Origin: JAGQIB01 sp041393395
GTDB lineage: Bacteria; ARS69
Length of the DNA stretch: 64,000 nt
NCBI GenBank assembly: GCA_041393395.1
Contig: JAWKKG010000004.1
Span: forward strand, 310,001-374,000
Direction of reading: 5' to 3'
Under the pieces are notes generated by a model. That model was not told the origin of the DNA. It searched no databases and saw only the letters and a program-made list of their open reading frames with translations. The stretch's first letter is position 1; every line of letters begins with the position of its first letter. The translations under genes and the position numbers were made by a program. Positions 34,205-44,026 of this stretch are shown in pieces.

Positions 34205-35487
34205 TCCGCCGCGGAAGCGGTCTCCGCACGGTACTGGCCGGAGGAGCGACGTTTCTGCTGACCTTCCTCGGGTCGCCGGCCGCGGCCGCGACGCTCTCGG
34301 GTGTGATGGAGCCTGCGGCCGCCGGCGACGCCGAGACGAAGGTGACTTTCGGCTACGTCGACGATCGCGGCGACCCGTTCCTGCTCCGCGCGGGGGAGAT
34401 CGAGGTCCGGGTCGACGGGGAAGTCGTGCCCGCCCGGCTCACGAAGTGCGGTCCCGGGGGCGAGCCCTGGGAGCTGGCGATCGCGCTCGACAGTCGCGCC
34501 TTCTCGGGCGAGGACGCCGGCGCGTGGGCGCGCGAGCTCGCCTCGATCCTCGACTCGGCGGGCGAGGGGGAGACCTTCCGGGTCGTGGGGCTCGGCCGCT
34601 CCGGGGACCTGGCGAGATCGGGAGCCCAGGAGCAAGAGCTCGAGAAATTCCTCCGGTCCGATCGCAAACTCGCTCTCTGGGATGAAGTTACGGAAGCACT
34701 CGATCCGCTCTCGCGGCCGGGCGCGCCGGCACGACGCGTGCTGCTTCTCATCTCGGGCGGCGAGGAGGGCAAGCCGGGTCGCTTCCCGGTGGCCAGCGTG
34801 GCGGATGCCGCCGACAGCGCGCGGGTCGCGGTTTGGACCGTGAGCCCGGCCGACGCCGGGACCGCCGGTGGTCGCGCGCGGGTCGCGAGCCTGTCCGAGC
34901 GGACGGGCGGCCGTTCCCGTGTGGCGAGTCCCGGACGCGGGCCCGAGGCGCTGCGGGCGGCCGTGGCCGGGATCCGGGCGAGCCAGGTCGTGGTTCTGCC
35001 GCGAACGGCCGGCGGCGCGCGGATCGAGCTCCGCCCTGCCGCCGCCGGCGCCGACGTTCTGTCGGGGTGGTCGCGCGTGAGACGCAGAATCCGACCCGCC
35101 GGGGGACTGCCGGGCTGGGTGCTTCCCGCGGCGGTCCTGGTCCTGCTCGTCGCGGTCGGGGCCGTGGCGCTCCGGAAGGCCCCGGTGGGGTGCCTCGTGC
35201 CGCCTCCCGAGCACGGAGGCGCGGTGCCGGTCACCCGGGCCGGCCTGACGATCGGTGGCGCGACCGGGAACGGTCTCGTCCTCGACGATCCGCGCATTTC
35301 GCGAAATCACGCCGTCGTACGCATGGAGGGTCGGAGCGTCGTCCTGGTCGACCTGAAGTCGTCGAACGGTACGGAGCTGAACGGGCGGGCGATCACCCGC
35401 GCCGAGCTGAGTCCGGGCGACCGGATCGTGCTCGCGGGCGCCGTCGAGCTTCGCTTCGAACGTTTTCGATTCGGCAAGGGGAGCTGA
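34201..35487 (+). CDS. Secreted-domain/TM/FHA protein (vWA-like)
   Basis: A 428-residue protein. A signal-like N terminus (TVLAGGATFLLTFLGSPAAAA) is followed by a periplasmic region. It has von Willebrand A-like features: AIALDSRAF, then a spaced LLLISGGEEG and VAVWTVSPADAG, though the classic DxSxS metal motif is degraded to DSRAF. A membrane helix (GWVLPAAVLVLLVAVGAVAL, about residues 303-322) leads into a C-terminal FHA domain (ISRNHAVVRM, LKSSNGTELNG). It starts at a TTG whose last bases form the stop of the previous gene (TTGA overlap). It may sense the envelope and report to FHA partners; that is inference. Confidence 0.75.
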   Translation: MIRRGSGLRTVLAGGATFLLTFLGSPAAAATLSGVMEPAAAGDAETKVTFGYVDDRGDPFLLRAGEIEVRVDGEVVPARLTKCGPGGEPWELAIALDSRAFSGEDAGAWARELASILDSAGEGETFRVVGLGRSGDLARSGAQEQELEKFLRSDRKLALWDEVTEALDPLSRPGAPARRVLLLISGGEEGKPGRFPVASVADAADSARVAVWTVSPADAGTAGGRARVASLSERTGGRSRVASPGRGPEALRAAVAGIRASQVVVLPRTAGGARIELRPAAAGADVLSGWSRVRRRIRPAGGLPGWVLPAAVLVLLVAVGAVALRKAPVGCLVPPPEHGGAVPVTRAGLTIGGATGNGLVLDDPRISRNHAVVRMEGRSVVLVDLKSSNGTELNGRAITRAELSPGDRIVLAGAVELRFERFRFGKGS

Positions 35488-35535
35488 CGTGCGACACTGC
35501 CGGTTCTTCTTACACCAGGGCGAAGGAGGAAGAGG

Positions 35536-36297
35536 TTGCAGGAGATCCGTCTGACCACCGACGACTATCTCGCGGTGGCCGTCGAGTCGGACGTCGGTTG
35601 CGTCCGCAAGAACAACGAGGATTCGGCCGGGATTTTCCCCGCCGAGGACCCGTCGCACGGAACGCTGCTCCTCGTCGCCGATGGGATGGGCGGCGCGGCG
35701 GCCGGCGAGGTGGCGAGCCGCACGGCGGTGCAGACCGTCCGTGAGGTGTATTTCGCCGAGGTGCCTTCGCGTGGCCCGGAGGAAGCGCTCGTGATGGCCG
35801 TTCAGGCGGCGAACGAGGCGATCCGCCAGAAGGCGCTCGCCGACACCGCTCGGGCCGGCATGGGCACCACCTGCACCGCGGTCGTCGTGGTGGGGCACGA
35901 CCTCTGGTTCGGCCACGTCGGCGACAGTCGGGCGTACCTCGCGGCAGGCGGTGAACTCCGGCAGCTCACGCGCGATCATTCCCTGGCGGCCGAGTACGAG
36001 CGCACGGGAGACGAGGCGGCCGCCGCCCGCGCGAAGAACGTGCTGACCCGGTGCCTCGGCGTGCGCCCGGACGTGAAGGTCGACGTGCCGGAGAGCGGCC
36101 CGATCGCGTTCCCGGACTCGGCCACGCTCGTGATCTGCTCCGACGGACTCACGAATCAGGTCCAGGACGGCGAGATCCTGCACATGGTCATGATGCACTT
36201 GCCGGAAGGCGCTTGCCGGCGTCTGATCGCGCTCGCGAAGGAGCGCGGCGGTCCGGACAACATCACCGTCGTGGTGGCGCGGATCACGCGCGGCTAG
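35536..36297 (+). CDS. PP2C-type Ser/Thr phosphatase (PppA/Stp-like)
   Basis: A 253-residue PP2C phosphatase with all metal motifs: SDVGCVRKNNEDS, LLLVADGMGGAAAGEVAS, GHVGDSRAYL, RDHSLAAEYE, LVICSDGLTNQV and GGPDNITVVVARI. It is soluble and should reverse phosphorylation by the kinase encoded next. TTG start at 35536 after GGAAGAGG. It lies 16 bp upstream of the kinase gene in the same operon. In other T6SSs the equivalent PppA restrains firing by dephosphorylating Fha. Confidence 0.93.
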   Translation: MQEIRLTTDDYLAVAVESDVGCVRKNNEDSAGIFPAEDPSHGTLLLVADGMGGAAAGEVASRTAVQTVREVYFAEVPSRGPEEALVMAVQAANEAIRQKALADTARAGMGTTCTAVVVVGHDLWFGHVGDSRAYLAAGGELRQLTRDHSLAAEYERTGDEAAAARAKNVLTRCLGVRPDVKVDVPESGPIAFPDSATLVICSDGLTNQVQDGEILHMVMMHLPEGACRRLIALAKERGGPDNITVVVARITRG

Positions 36298-36313
36298 ACG
36301 AGGAGAGAACTCG

Positions 36314-38920
36314 ATGCCGAGATCGTTTCGGGGCTATGAGCTCGAGCAGAAGATCGGGTCGGGCGGGATGTCCACGCTCTACCGGGGAATCCAGACCGCG
36401 CTGAACCGCCCGGTCGCGATCAAGATGCTCCACCCCGGTCTCGCCGACGACGAGAGCTTCATCGCCCGCTTCGAGCGGGAGGCGAAGGCCGCGTCGCAGA
36501 TCGGGCACCGGAACATCGTCGGCGTGATCGACTTCGGCGTCGAGGACGACATCTATTACATCATCATGGAACTCGTCACGGGCATGGACATGAAGGATGC
36601 CCTCGAGAAGGTCGAGCGCCTTCCGCCCGAGATCGTGCTCATCGTGCTGGAAGAGGTCAGCTACGGACTCGAGGCCGCGCACGACGCGGGCGTGGTGCAC
36701 CGCGACATCAAGCCGAGCAACGTGATGCTGAGCGGCAGCGGCGAGATCAAGGTCGCGGACTTCGGTCTGGCCCGCCAGCAGAGCGACATCGCGGTCGTGT
36801 CCGCGTTGACGATGGCGGGCACCGTGCTCGGCACGCCGGCGTACATGTCGCCCGAGCAGGCGGCCGGCAAGGAAGTGGACGGGCGGACGGACATCTTCTC
36901 GCTCGGCGTCATGGGCTACGAGCTGCTGACCGGGGAGAAGCCGTTCGCGGGCAGCACGTACTCCGAGATCCGCGAGAAGATCATCAACCACGATCCGCCG
37001 CCGATCGGCGCGAACGCGAACGTGACGCCCGAGATCGAGGCCCTCATCCGTCGCATGCTCGAGAAGGATCCGGATCGTCGGTTCCCGTCGATGCGCCACG
37101 TGCTCCGCGCGATCGAGGACAGCATGGAGACGCTGGATCCGACCGGCGGCCTCTTCAAGCACAAGCGGCGCTACCTCACGAAGTTCGCGCAGGATCCGGA
37201 AGCGTTCACCGACGAGATGAAGCGGAGCAGCATCTCCGCGCATCTCGATCGCGGGTACTTCTACCAGAAGCAGGGCCTCACGAAGATCACCGATGCGATT
37301 CGTGAGTTCCGGTACGTGCTGTTCCTCGATCCCGACAACACCAAGGCGCGCTCCGCGATCAAGGAGCTCGAGAAGCAGGCGGAGGAGTCGGGCGTTCGGT
37401 TGCCGAAGCCCGGCACGCGCGAGCTTCCCCCGGAGCTTGCGCCGGACACGGGGAGTCCCGACCGTGGCGACGGCACGAAGGTGCTCACGGGCGGTGGTTC
37501 CCCCGTGGCGACGCAGGTGGTCCGTCCGAGTCGCGGCTCCGGCGCGCGGAAGCCCGCGACCCCCGCGAAGCCCGCGGCATCGGGTGCTGCCGTGCGCTGG
37601 GCCGGCATCGCCGTCGCCGTTCTCGTGCTCGCGTTCGTCGGCTGGAAGCTCTGGTCGGGGAGGACCCCACGCCGTCGACGCCGGTCGGCGCCCTCGCGAT
37701 CGCGAGCGAGCCCCCGGCGCCGCGATCTTCCTTCGCGGTCCCGAGGACTCCGATTTCCGCGCGACGGGGACGAAGACTCCGGGCGGTTCGAGGGTCTCAC
37801 GACGGGCATGTGGGAAGTGCGGCTCGAGATGGACGGCCACAAGCCGCAGCTCCGGCGGGTCCAGGTCGGGAGACCGAGGAGACTCTGCTCTCTCGCGATG
37901 GCGGAAGTGCCCACGACCGGCCAGGTCTCGCTCGCCGTGCTGCCGCACGGCGCCACCGTTCGCGTGCGGCGTCCGGGGACGGAGCGTTCCGCGACCTCGG
38001 CACGGCGCCGATCGAAGGAGCGTCTCTCGACTCCGGAGCGTGGGAACTTGCAGGCGGAGGCCGACGGACACGTGCTCACGAAGCGCGTCGACGTGACGGC
38101 GGAGCAGACCACGCAGCTCGCCTGGGACCTGTCGGCGGAGTTCGATCGGGGACGTCTCGAGGTGCGGTCCGAGCCGTCGGGCGCGGCGATCCGGGTTCGC
38201 GGGCCGGGCGACTCCGACTGGAAGCGGACCGGCAAGTCCACGCCGGCGACGCTGGAGGATCTGCCGGTCGGGAACTGGTCGGTACGTCTCGACAAGAACG
38301 GCTACGAACGCCTGACCACCGACACGGCCGTCACGAAGGACGCGCTCGCGGTGGCAGACGTCTCCTTGACGAAGGTCGAGGAGCAGGCGCCGCCGCCCAC
38401 GAAGACCACCGGGGGCGGTACGGCGACCGGGGGCGACGGTTTCGCGAAGATCCTCATCGTCCCGTTCGCGGACGTGTACCTCGATGGCCGCCTGTTCCAG
38501 TCCGAAGCGCGACGTCCCGTCATCCCGCTCGCGGCGGGGCGAACGCACGAGCTCGAGCTGCGGCATCCGGCGTTCGGCAGCAAGAAGTTCGCCGGCCTGT
38601 CTCCGGCCAAGGGGGACACGCTCGATCTCGGGCGGTTCGACTTCAAGTGGGCCGAGGTTCGAGTGTTCTGCTCGCCCACGCCGGTCGCGGATCTGCTGAT
38701 CGACGGGGTCCAGGTGGATCGCCAGACGCCGTTCTCGGACAAGCTGGGCGCCGGTCGGCACCGCATCGCCGTGCGGAAGAGCGGCTGGAAGGTCGCCGAG
38801 GTCGTCGTCACGGGGGCCGCGGGAGAACAGCGCCTGTCGCCAAACTCGAGAGGGGAAGTCGAGGTCGAGGTCCCGGCCGACAAGGAGGTCCGGGTCCAGT
38901 TCGTCCTCGAGAAGTCTTGA
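36314..38920 (+). CDS. Ser/Thr protein kinase with TM helix and PEGA-like repeats (PpkA-like)
   Basis: An 868-residue receptor-type kinase. The Hanks kinase domain (residues 8-270) has the Gly loop IGSGGMS, Lys37, HRDIKPSN (Asp131), DFG (149-151) and GTPAYMSPEQ. A TPR-like stretch follows, then a membrane helix at about 430-450 and a periplasmic part with PEGA-type segments (RGRLEVRSEPSGAAI, DVYLDGRL). Between 37660 and 38060 the main frame reads as Arg-rich noise. Meanwhile PEGA-like sequence (PGAAIFLRGPEDSDFRATG, then AFRDLGTAPIEGASLDSGAW) appears in other frames. Several compensating single-base losses therefore seem present, and the assembled residues of this stretch are unreliable. The classical PpkA vWA domain is absent. 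Confidence 0.88.
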   Translation: MPRSFRGYELEQKIGSGGMSTLYRGIQTALNRPVAIKMLHPGLADDESFIARFEREAKAASQIGHRNIVGVIDFGVEDDIYYIIMELVTGMDMKDALEKVERLPPEIVLIVLEEVSYGLEAAHDAGVVHRDIKPSNVMLSGSGEIKVADFGLARQQSDIAVVSALTMAGTVLGTPAYMSPEQAAGKEVDGRTDIFSLGVMGYELLTGEKPFAGSTYSEIREKIINHDPPPIGANANVTPEIEALIRRMLEKDPDRRFPSMRHVLRAIEDSMETLDPTGGLFKHKRRYLTKFAQDPEAFTDEMKRSSISAHLDRGYFYQKQGLTKITDAIREFRYVLFLDPDNTKARSAIKELEKQAEESGVRLPKPGTRELPPELAPDTGSPDRGDGTKVLTGGGSPVATQVVRPSRGSGARKPATPAKPAASGAAVRWAGIAVAVLVLAFVGWKLWSGRTPRRRRRSAPSRSRASPRRRDLPSRSRGLRFPRDGDEDSGRFEGLTTGMWEVRLEMDGHKPQLRRVQVGRPRRLCSLAMAEVPTTGQVSLAVLPHGATVRVRRPGTERSATSARRRSKERLSTPERGNLQAEADGHVLTKRVDVTAEQTTQLAWDLSAEFDRGRLEVRSEPSGAAIRVRGPGDSDWKRTGKSTPATLEDLPVGNWSVRLDKNGYERLTTDTAVTKDALAVADVSLTKVEEQAPPPTKTTGGGTATGGDGFAKILIVPFADVYLDGRLFQSEARRPVIPLAAGRTHELELRHPAFGSKKFAGLSPAKGDTLDLGRFDFKWAEVRVFCSPTPVADLLIDGVQVDRQTPFSDKLGAGRHRIAVRKSGWKVAEVVVTGAAGEQRLSPNSRGEVEVEVPADKEVRVQFVLEKS

Positions 38921-38942
38921 GCTCCGGCCCAGGAGGCCCCTC

Positions 38943-39548
38943 ATGCCGAGTCCGGCCCGCCCGTGCGGCCCGGCGCGCGCGCTGCTCCGGCGCGTCGTCG
39001 CGTGCTGCTGCGCTTTCTCGATCCTTTCCGTCACCGTCTCGCCCGCAGGCGCCGCGTCCGGTCGCGAGGAACTCTCCGCGGCCGAGGACTATTTCCTCGT
39101 CGCGGACTTCTCGACCGCCCTCACGAAAGTGTCGGCCCTGATCGAGAGCGGCGATCTCTCGGGCGGCGCGCTCCGGGACGCCTGGATTCTCCGCGCCCGC
39201 TGCGAGCTCGCCTCCGCCTGGAGATCCCGCGCGGTCGACTCGTTCTGTGCGGCGCTCGCGATCGATGCGGGCTGGCTGCCGGATCGTGATCTGTTCACGG
39301 CCGACGAGCTCAACGTCTTCGACCAGGCGCGATCCTCCTGCCCGGACGCGACGACGACGGGCACGACGCCCCCTTCGTATCTGCCGCCGTCCTCCTCGAG
39401 CGGCGGTTCGTGGTACTCGAACAAGCTCGTGTGGGGCGCGGTGGGCGCGGCGGCCGTGGCCGGTGCCGTGCTGAGCCTCGGCGGCGGGGAGGACGGGGGC
39501 GCGAATCGCAACCCGCTGCCGCCGCTGCCGGATCCGCCGACGAACTAG
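38943..39548 (+). CDS. Exported ~200-residue TPR-like protein, paralogue A
   Basis: A 201-residue protein with an N-terminal signal peptide. Its conserved core is found in two other genes here: AEDYFLVADFSTALTKVSALIESG, GGALRDAWILRARCELA and AIDAGWLPDRDLFTADELNVFDQA. This looks like paired helices of TPR type. A Ser/Pro linker then leads to a C-terminal membrane helix (VWGAVGAAAVAGAVLSLGG) and a short Pro/Asn tail. AGGAGG precedes the ATG. It follows the kinase gene by 22 bases. Family not recognised; function unknown. Unlike the other two copies it is not followed directly by an FG-GAP gene. Confidence 0.75.
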   Translation: MPSPARPCGPARALLRRVVACCCAFSILSVTVSPAGAASGREELSAAEDYFLVADFSTALTKVSALIESGDLSGGALRDAWILRARCELASAWRSRAVDSFCAALAIDAGWLPDRDLFTADELNVFDQARSSCPDATTTGTTPPSYLPPSSSSGGSWYSNKLVWGAVGAAAVAGAVLSLGGGEDGGANRNPLPPLPDPPTN

Positions 39549-39681
39549 ACGTCCCGTCATCCGGAGCGCTCGCTCTCGGGCACTCCCCGAGGGCGGCGCC
39601 TCCGTTGCGCATCCTCCGCCTCCGCCGCGCATTCGGGCGTGAGGGGTCGAGCCGACCCCGCCCGAATCGGAGGTGGAACCC

Positions 39682-40461
39682 ATGCTGCTCTCGAAGCCGA
39701 CCGTGCGGGGCGCGGTCGGGGTCACGATCGCGATCTGGCTGCTCGTGACCCTGGCGCCGCCCGCGGCGGCCGGATCGAACCCTCGTCAGGACCTCGCGAC
39801 GGCCGAGGATCTCTTTCTCGTTGCGGACTTCTCCGGAGCGCTCGCCCGGGTGGACTCGCTCCTCGAGTCCGGCGTTCTCGGCGGCGGCGCCCTGCGCGAC
39901 GCCTGGATCCTGCGGGCGCGCTGCGAGGCTGGCCTCGCGCACCGTGCCACCGCGCGCGACGCCTTCTGCGAGGCGCTCCGCGTCGACGCCGGCTGGCGTC
40001 CGGACACGGACCTCTTCACGAGTGACGAGATCGCCCTCTTCGACGAGGCGCGGACGGGATGCACGTCGCGCACCTCCACGTCGACCGTGCCGACGTCGCC
40101 GCTGCCGGAGCGTGTCTCCGGATCGCGCGGCGGAACGGCGTGGTACGCGAGGAAGACGACCTGGATCGTCGCGGGCGGATTGATCGCCGCGGGGATCGCG
40201 ACCGCCGCGCTCGGTGGCGGCGGAGACGAAGAACTCGCGGGATTCCCCGCCGCCCGGAAGGAGCAATCGATGAATCGGCACCTCGCTTCGGTCCCGCTCG
40301 CCGCGACGCTGTTCGTCGCGGGGACGGCGGCCGCCCAGTTCACGGACGTGACCACCGCTCCCCTGAACGCGACGTTCTCCGGAATCGGGGCGGCTGGGTC
40401 GACTACGATTCGGACGGGGACCTCGATCTGTTCCGCACGGACTTCAGCTCATCGAGCCTGA
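39682..40461 (+). CDS. Exported ~200-residue TPR-like protein, paralogue B (lost its stop codon)
   Basis: Paralogue of the proteins at 38943 and 43417. It has a signal peptide, the core AEDLFLVADFSGALARVDSLLESG / LRDAWILRARCEAGLA / FTSDEIALFDEARTGC, and a C-terminal membrane helix (WIVAGGLIAAGIATAALGG). The other copies end soon after the helix with a Pro-rich tail and stop. Here the frame runs on through the start of the next gene (MNRHLASV at 40270) until 40461, so the true C terminus is near 40265 and has probably been disturbed by a small indel. GGAGGTGG precedes the ATG at 39682. Confidence 0.65.
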   Translation: MLLSKPTVRGAVGVTIAIWLLVTLAPPAAAGSNPRQDLATAEDLFLVADFSGALARVDSLLESGVLGGGALRDAWILRARCEAGLAHRATARDAFCEALRVDAGWRPDTDLFTSDEIALFDEARTGCTSRTSTSTVPTSPLPERVSGSRGGTAWYARKTTWIVAGGLIAAGIATAALGGGGDEELAGFPAARKEQSMNRHLASVPLAATLFVAGTAAAQFTDVTTAPLNATFSGIGAAGSTTIRTGTSICSARTSAHRA

Positions 40462-43256
40462 ACCGCCTCTACCGCAACGACGACGGCTCCTTCTCCGATC
40501 GCTCCGACGCGGACATCCGGTGGGGAGCGGTGAGCAGCAAGGCGGGAGCCGGCTGGGCGGACTGGGATGGCGATGGCGATCTCGACGTGGTGGTGAGCTC
40601 CTCCGGTTCGGCGCGCCTGTTCCGACTGGACACCCCGGACAACTACAACTCGGTCCTCGATCTCGGAGTCTCGGGTGGCCGCGCCGTGTGCTGGTCCGAT
40701 CTCGATGTGGACGGCGATCTCGATCTCTTCCTCGCCGGCACCGGTGGCTCCGCCGTCTGGAGCAACGACGGCGACGGGACTTTCACGCAGCTGACGTTCA
40801 ACGTCCGGGCCCAGGGCGCCCAGCTCGGGGACTACGACCGCGACGGCGATCCTGATCTCCTGATCTGCTACGACGGCGACGGAACCCGTCTGTATCGCAA
40901 CGACGGCCCCGACCAGTGGGCGGAGATCCAGCCGGAGCTCATCAACACGAACCCTGCCGCCGCCCTCGGATCCCGCTTCGTGGATCTGGACAACGACGGC
41001 GACCTCGACATCGCGACCGCGTCCTACAACAACGCCTTGCCGAACTCGATCTTCCGCAACGACGGGACGGCCGGCTTCACGGACGTCACCGACGAGTCCG
41101 GCGACTTCGCGTCGGTCACGTCCGAAACCGAGGCATTCGCGTTCGCGGACTGGGATCTCGACGGCGACCTCGACGTCTATCTCGCGAACAACTCGGGCAA
41201 CGCCGCGACGACCGGCGCCCTGCTCCGCAACGACGGAGACCTGCACTTCACGGACATCACCACTCAGCTTCCGCCGCGGACGGGCACGCTCCAGTACTTC
41301 GCCGCGCCGGGCGACTACGATCTGGACGGCGACCCCGACCTGTTCATCGCGGGCTGGGGCGATCCGGGGCAGCTCCTCCGGAACGACCAGCAGAGCGGGA
41401 ACCACTGGCTGCACGTGACGCTGCGTGGTGCGGTGGAGACCTCGGGAATCGGAAGCTGGATCGAGGTCACGTCCGGCGCGCTCACCCAGTCGCGATACGT
41501 GGGTGGTGGCGAAAGCTGGGCGACGCAGTCGCCGAGTCCGTTCCACCTGTTCGGCCTCGGTACGGCGACCACGGCGAACGTCACCGTGCACTGGCCGAGC
41601 GGGGCAACGACCACGCGCACGAATGTGCCGGTCGATCGCCGGATCGAGATCTACGAACCGGGCGCGGAGACGGTCACCACCGATCCGTTCTCGCCCGGCG
41701 CGACGTTCGAGTTCACGCTCGATCCCGGTGTGGCCACGGTGCAGGACGCGGTGCTGTTCCTCCGCCGGGCCGGCACGACCGACTCGTTCACGTCGATTCC
41801 GATGACGTTCGTCTCGGGCTCGAGCACGTGGCAGGCGGCGGTCGCTTCCGGTTTCGCGACGGTGAACGGTGTCGAGTACTTCGTGGACTACCGGCGCGGC
41901 TTCAGCGCGCTGCGATTCCCGTACGCCGCGTCCCCGGAGGCGCCGGCGTTCGTTCCCGCGTCGCTGAGCGGAGAGAACGCGCGGATCGCCGACATCCCCG
42001 GGGCGAACCAGTACGCGATGATCGGGATTCCGTTTGCGCCGACGAACGGCGACCCGTCCGCGGTGCTCGGCGACGAGCTCGGTGGCTACGACAAGACGAA
42101 ATGGCGTCTCGCACGTTTCAACCCGCTGTGGGGCAACAACGGTGCCTACGCGGAGTTCCCGGGCACGGGAGCGATGGCGCCGGGGCAGGGATTCTGGTTG
42201 ATCATGAAGGATCCGGTGGCGTTCGGGACGTCCGGGACGTCCACGCCGACGCCGGGCGGATTCCCGCTTCGCATCGAGCGCGGCTGGAACCAGATCGCCC
42301 ACCCGTACCTCTTCGACGTCGCGAAGAGCGACATCGACTTCAGCGGCGCCCCGAACGTCGAGCAGGCGCTGCAGGACTGGAACGGTTCCGGCTACGTCGA
42401 GGAGCAGAGCCTCGAGCCGTGGAAGGGCTACTTCGTCTTCAACGCGGCCGCGGCCGCGGAGCGAATCGTGATTCCGGGCACCGCCTCCGGCAGCTCGCGG
42501 CCGGCCGGCCGATCTGCGCCGGCGGTGGGCGAGTGGAGCGTCACGGTGAGCGCACGCCAGGGCGACGCCGTGGACCATGGCGTCGTGGCGGGCGTCGCGC
42601 GGGAGGCGACGAACGGTGTCGACGCACTCGATCGTCACGCGCCGCCAGCGCCGCCGTCCTTCCTCCGCGCGTCGTTCGAGCGGGACTGGCAGGGCGATCT
42701 CCACGAACTGCGCCGCGATCTCCGCGCGCCGGGCGATGCGCGATTCGATCTGGTCGTCGAGGCGCCGGGCGACGAACCGGTCCAGCTCGACCTCGACGGC
42801 ATCGCGGACGTCCCGGCCGACCGGAGCGTGGTGCTGATTCCCGAGGACACCTGGTCCGTGATCGATCTGCGCGAGCGGAGCTCGTTCACCCTGAGCGGTC
42901 ACGCCACGCATCGGTTCCGGCTCGTGGTGGGCTCGGACTCCTTCGTGGAACAGGTGCGGGAAGGGCGTACGGAGTCGCTGCAGGTCGAGCTCGGGCTCGG
43001 ATACCCGAATCCGTTCACGGCCTCCACGCGTCTGTCGTTCACGCTGCCGGCCGCGACGAACGTCGAGATGAGCGTGTACGACGTTTCGGGCCGCCGCCTC
43101 CGTCGTCTCGTCGGAGGAACGCAGCCCGCCGGCCGCCACGTGGCGACGTGGGACGGCCGCGACGAGGCCGGCCGGGCCGCGGCACCCGGCGTCTACTTCG
43201 TCCGGCTGACGGCGTCGGGGCGGGAGGAGACACGCAAGCTCGTGCTGCGTCGCTGA
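40270..43256 (+). CDS. FG-GAP/VCBS and ASPIC/UnbV protein with FlgD-like C terminus, copy 1 (frameshift near 40390)
   Basis: A roughly 995-residue exported protein once one frame change is allowed. The ATG at 40270 gives a signal peptide (LASVPLAATLFVAGTAAAQF). The next ~40 residues continue in that frame, and from about 40390 the match moves to the frame that ends at 43256 (WVDYDSDGDLDLFRTDF). It has about seven FG-GAP/VCBS repeats with DxDxDGD calcium-type loops. An ASPIC/UnbV domain follows (NHWLHVTLRGAV to VTVHWPSG), then a module with ERGWNQIAHPYLF. The end is a FlgD/Por-like domain (LGYPNPFTASTRLSF, VYDVSGRRLRRLV). It is probably a surface or secreted protein. It is a paralogue of the gene at 44027. 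Confidence 0.75.
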
Positions 43257-43283
43257 CCGAAGTGAACGATCGTACGGTCCTCG

Positions 43284-43315
43284 GAGACCCCGGTGCTCAC
43301 CCGCACCGGGGTCTC
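43284..43315 (+). terminator. Terminator-like hairpin after FG-GAP copy 1
   Basis: A perfect 13-bp inverted repeat (GAGACCCCGGTGC at 43284-43296 and its complement at 43303-43315) with a 6-base loop, 28 bp past the stop codon. There is no T tract, so termination is likely but less certain than at 47119. Confidence 0.5.
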
Positions 43316-43416
43316 TCGCATTCCGCGGGGATCGCGGGAAACATCCTTGCGGCCGATAGGCCGTGGAGTACCATGCCGGAAAGGCCGCACACGCTTCCCG
43401 CTCCGGAGGAGATCCG

Positions 43417-44013
43417 ATGACCTTCTGTCGTCCCACGCCGTTCTTGCGCACGATCGCGGCGCTGACGTCGTTCGTGTTTCTCACGACGACGTTGGACCTG
43501 TTCGTCGCAGCCACGGCTCACGCCGCTTCCGATCGAGAGTCTCTCGAGGAGGCGCAGGACTACTTCCTCGTCGCGGATTTCGGGACGGCCCTGGACCGCG
43601 TCGACAAGCTGCTCGGCTCCGGGCACCTCGAGGGCGGTGTGCTCCGGGATGCCTGGGTGCTGAAGGCGCGCTGCGAGATCGGTCTCGCGCACCGCTCGTC
43701 CGCGGTGGACGCGTACTGCCAGGCGCTCCGCGTCGATCCGACGTGGCGCCCCGATCAGGATCTCTTCACGAAGGACGAGATCGACGTCTTCGATCAGGCG
43801 CGTTCGGGGTGCGATCTGGAGCGCACCGAGGCGCCCTCTCCGCTGCCGGCGCCCGCGGCGTCGGGTGGGGGCGGGACGCCCTGGTACAAGAACAAGACCG
43901 TGCTGATCGTGGCCGGAGTGCTCGTGGTCGGCGGCGCCGTGGCGCTGCTGGCGGGTGGCTCCGACGAGCCCGAGTTGCCGGGACCGCCGCCGCCGCCGCC
44001 GGCGACGAACTAG
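43417..44013 (+). CDS. Exported ~200-residue TPR-like protein, paralogue C
   Basis: A 198-residue paralogue of the genes at 38943 and 39682. It has an N-terminal signal peptide, then AQDYFLVADFGTALDRVDKLLGSG, GGVLRDAWVLKARCEIGLA and DPTWRPDQDLFTKDEIDVFDQARSGC. It ends with a C-terminal membrane helix (VLIVAGVLVVGGAVALLAGG) and a Pro-rich tail. The chosen ATG at 43417 has GGAGGAG upstream; the earlier in-frame ATG at 43363 adds a hydrophilic stretch before the signal. The next gene starts 13 bases after its stop, making a two-gene unit with FG-GAP copy 2. Confidence 0.8.
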   Translation: MTFCRPTPFLRTIAALTSFVFLTTTLDLFVAATAHAASDRESLEEAQDYFLVADFGTALDRVDKLLGSGHLEGGVLRDAWVLKARCEIGLAHRSSAVDAYCQALRVDPTWRPDQDLFTKDEIDVFDQARSGCDLERTEAPSPLPAPAASGGGGTPWYKNKTVLIVAGVLVVGGAVALLAGGSDEPELPGPPPPPPATN

Positions 44014-44026
44014 GGGAGGGGCAGAC

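Noticed and set aside
36284..39034. A 916-codon minus-strand frame opposite the kinase
   Set aside because: Antisense shadow; no start context and no recognisable protein features.
40449..43514. A 1021-codon minus-strand frame opposite FG-GAP copy 1
   Set aside because: Generated by the DxDxDGD repeat codons on the other strand; no motif of its own.
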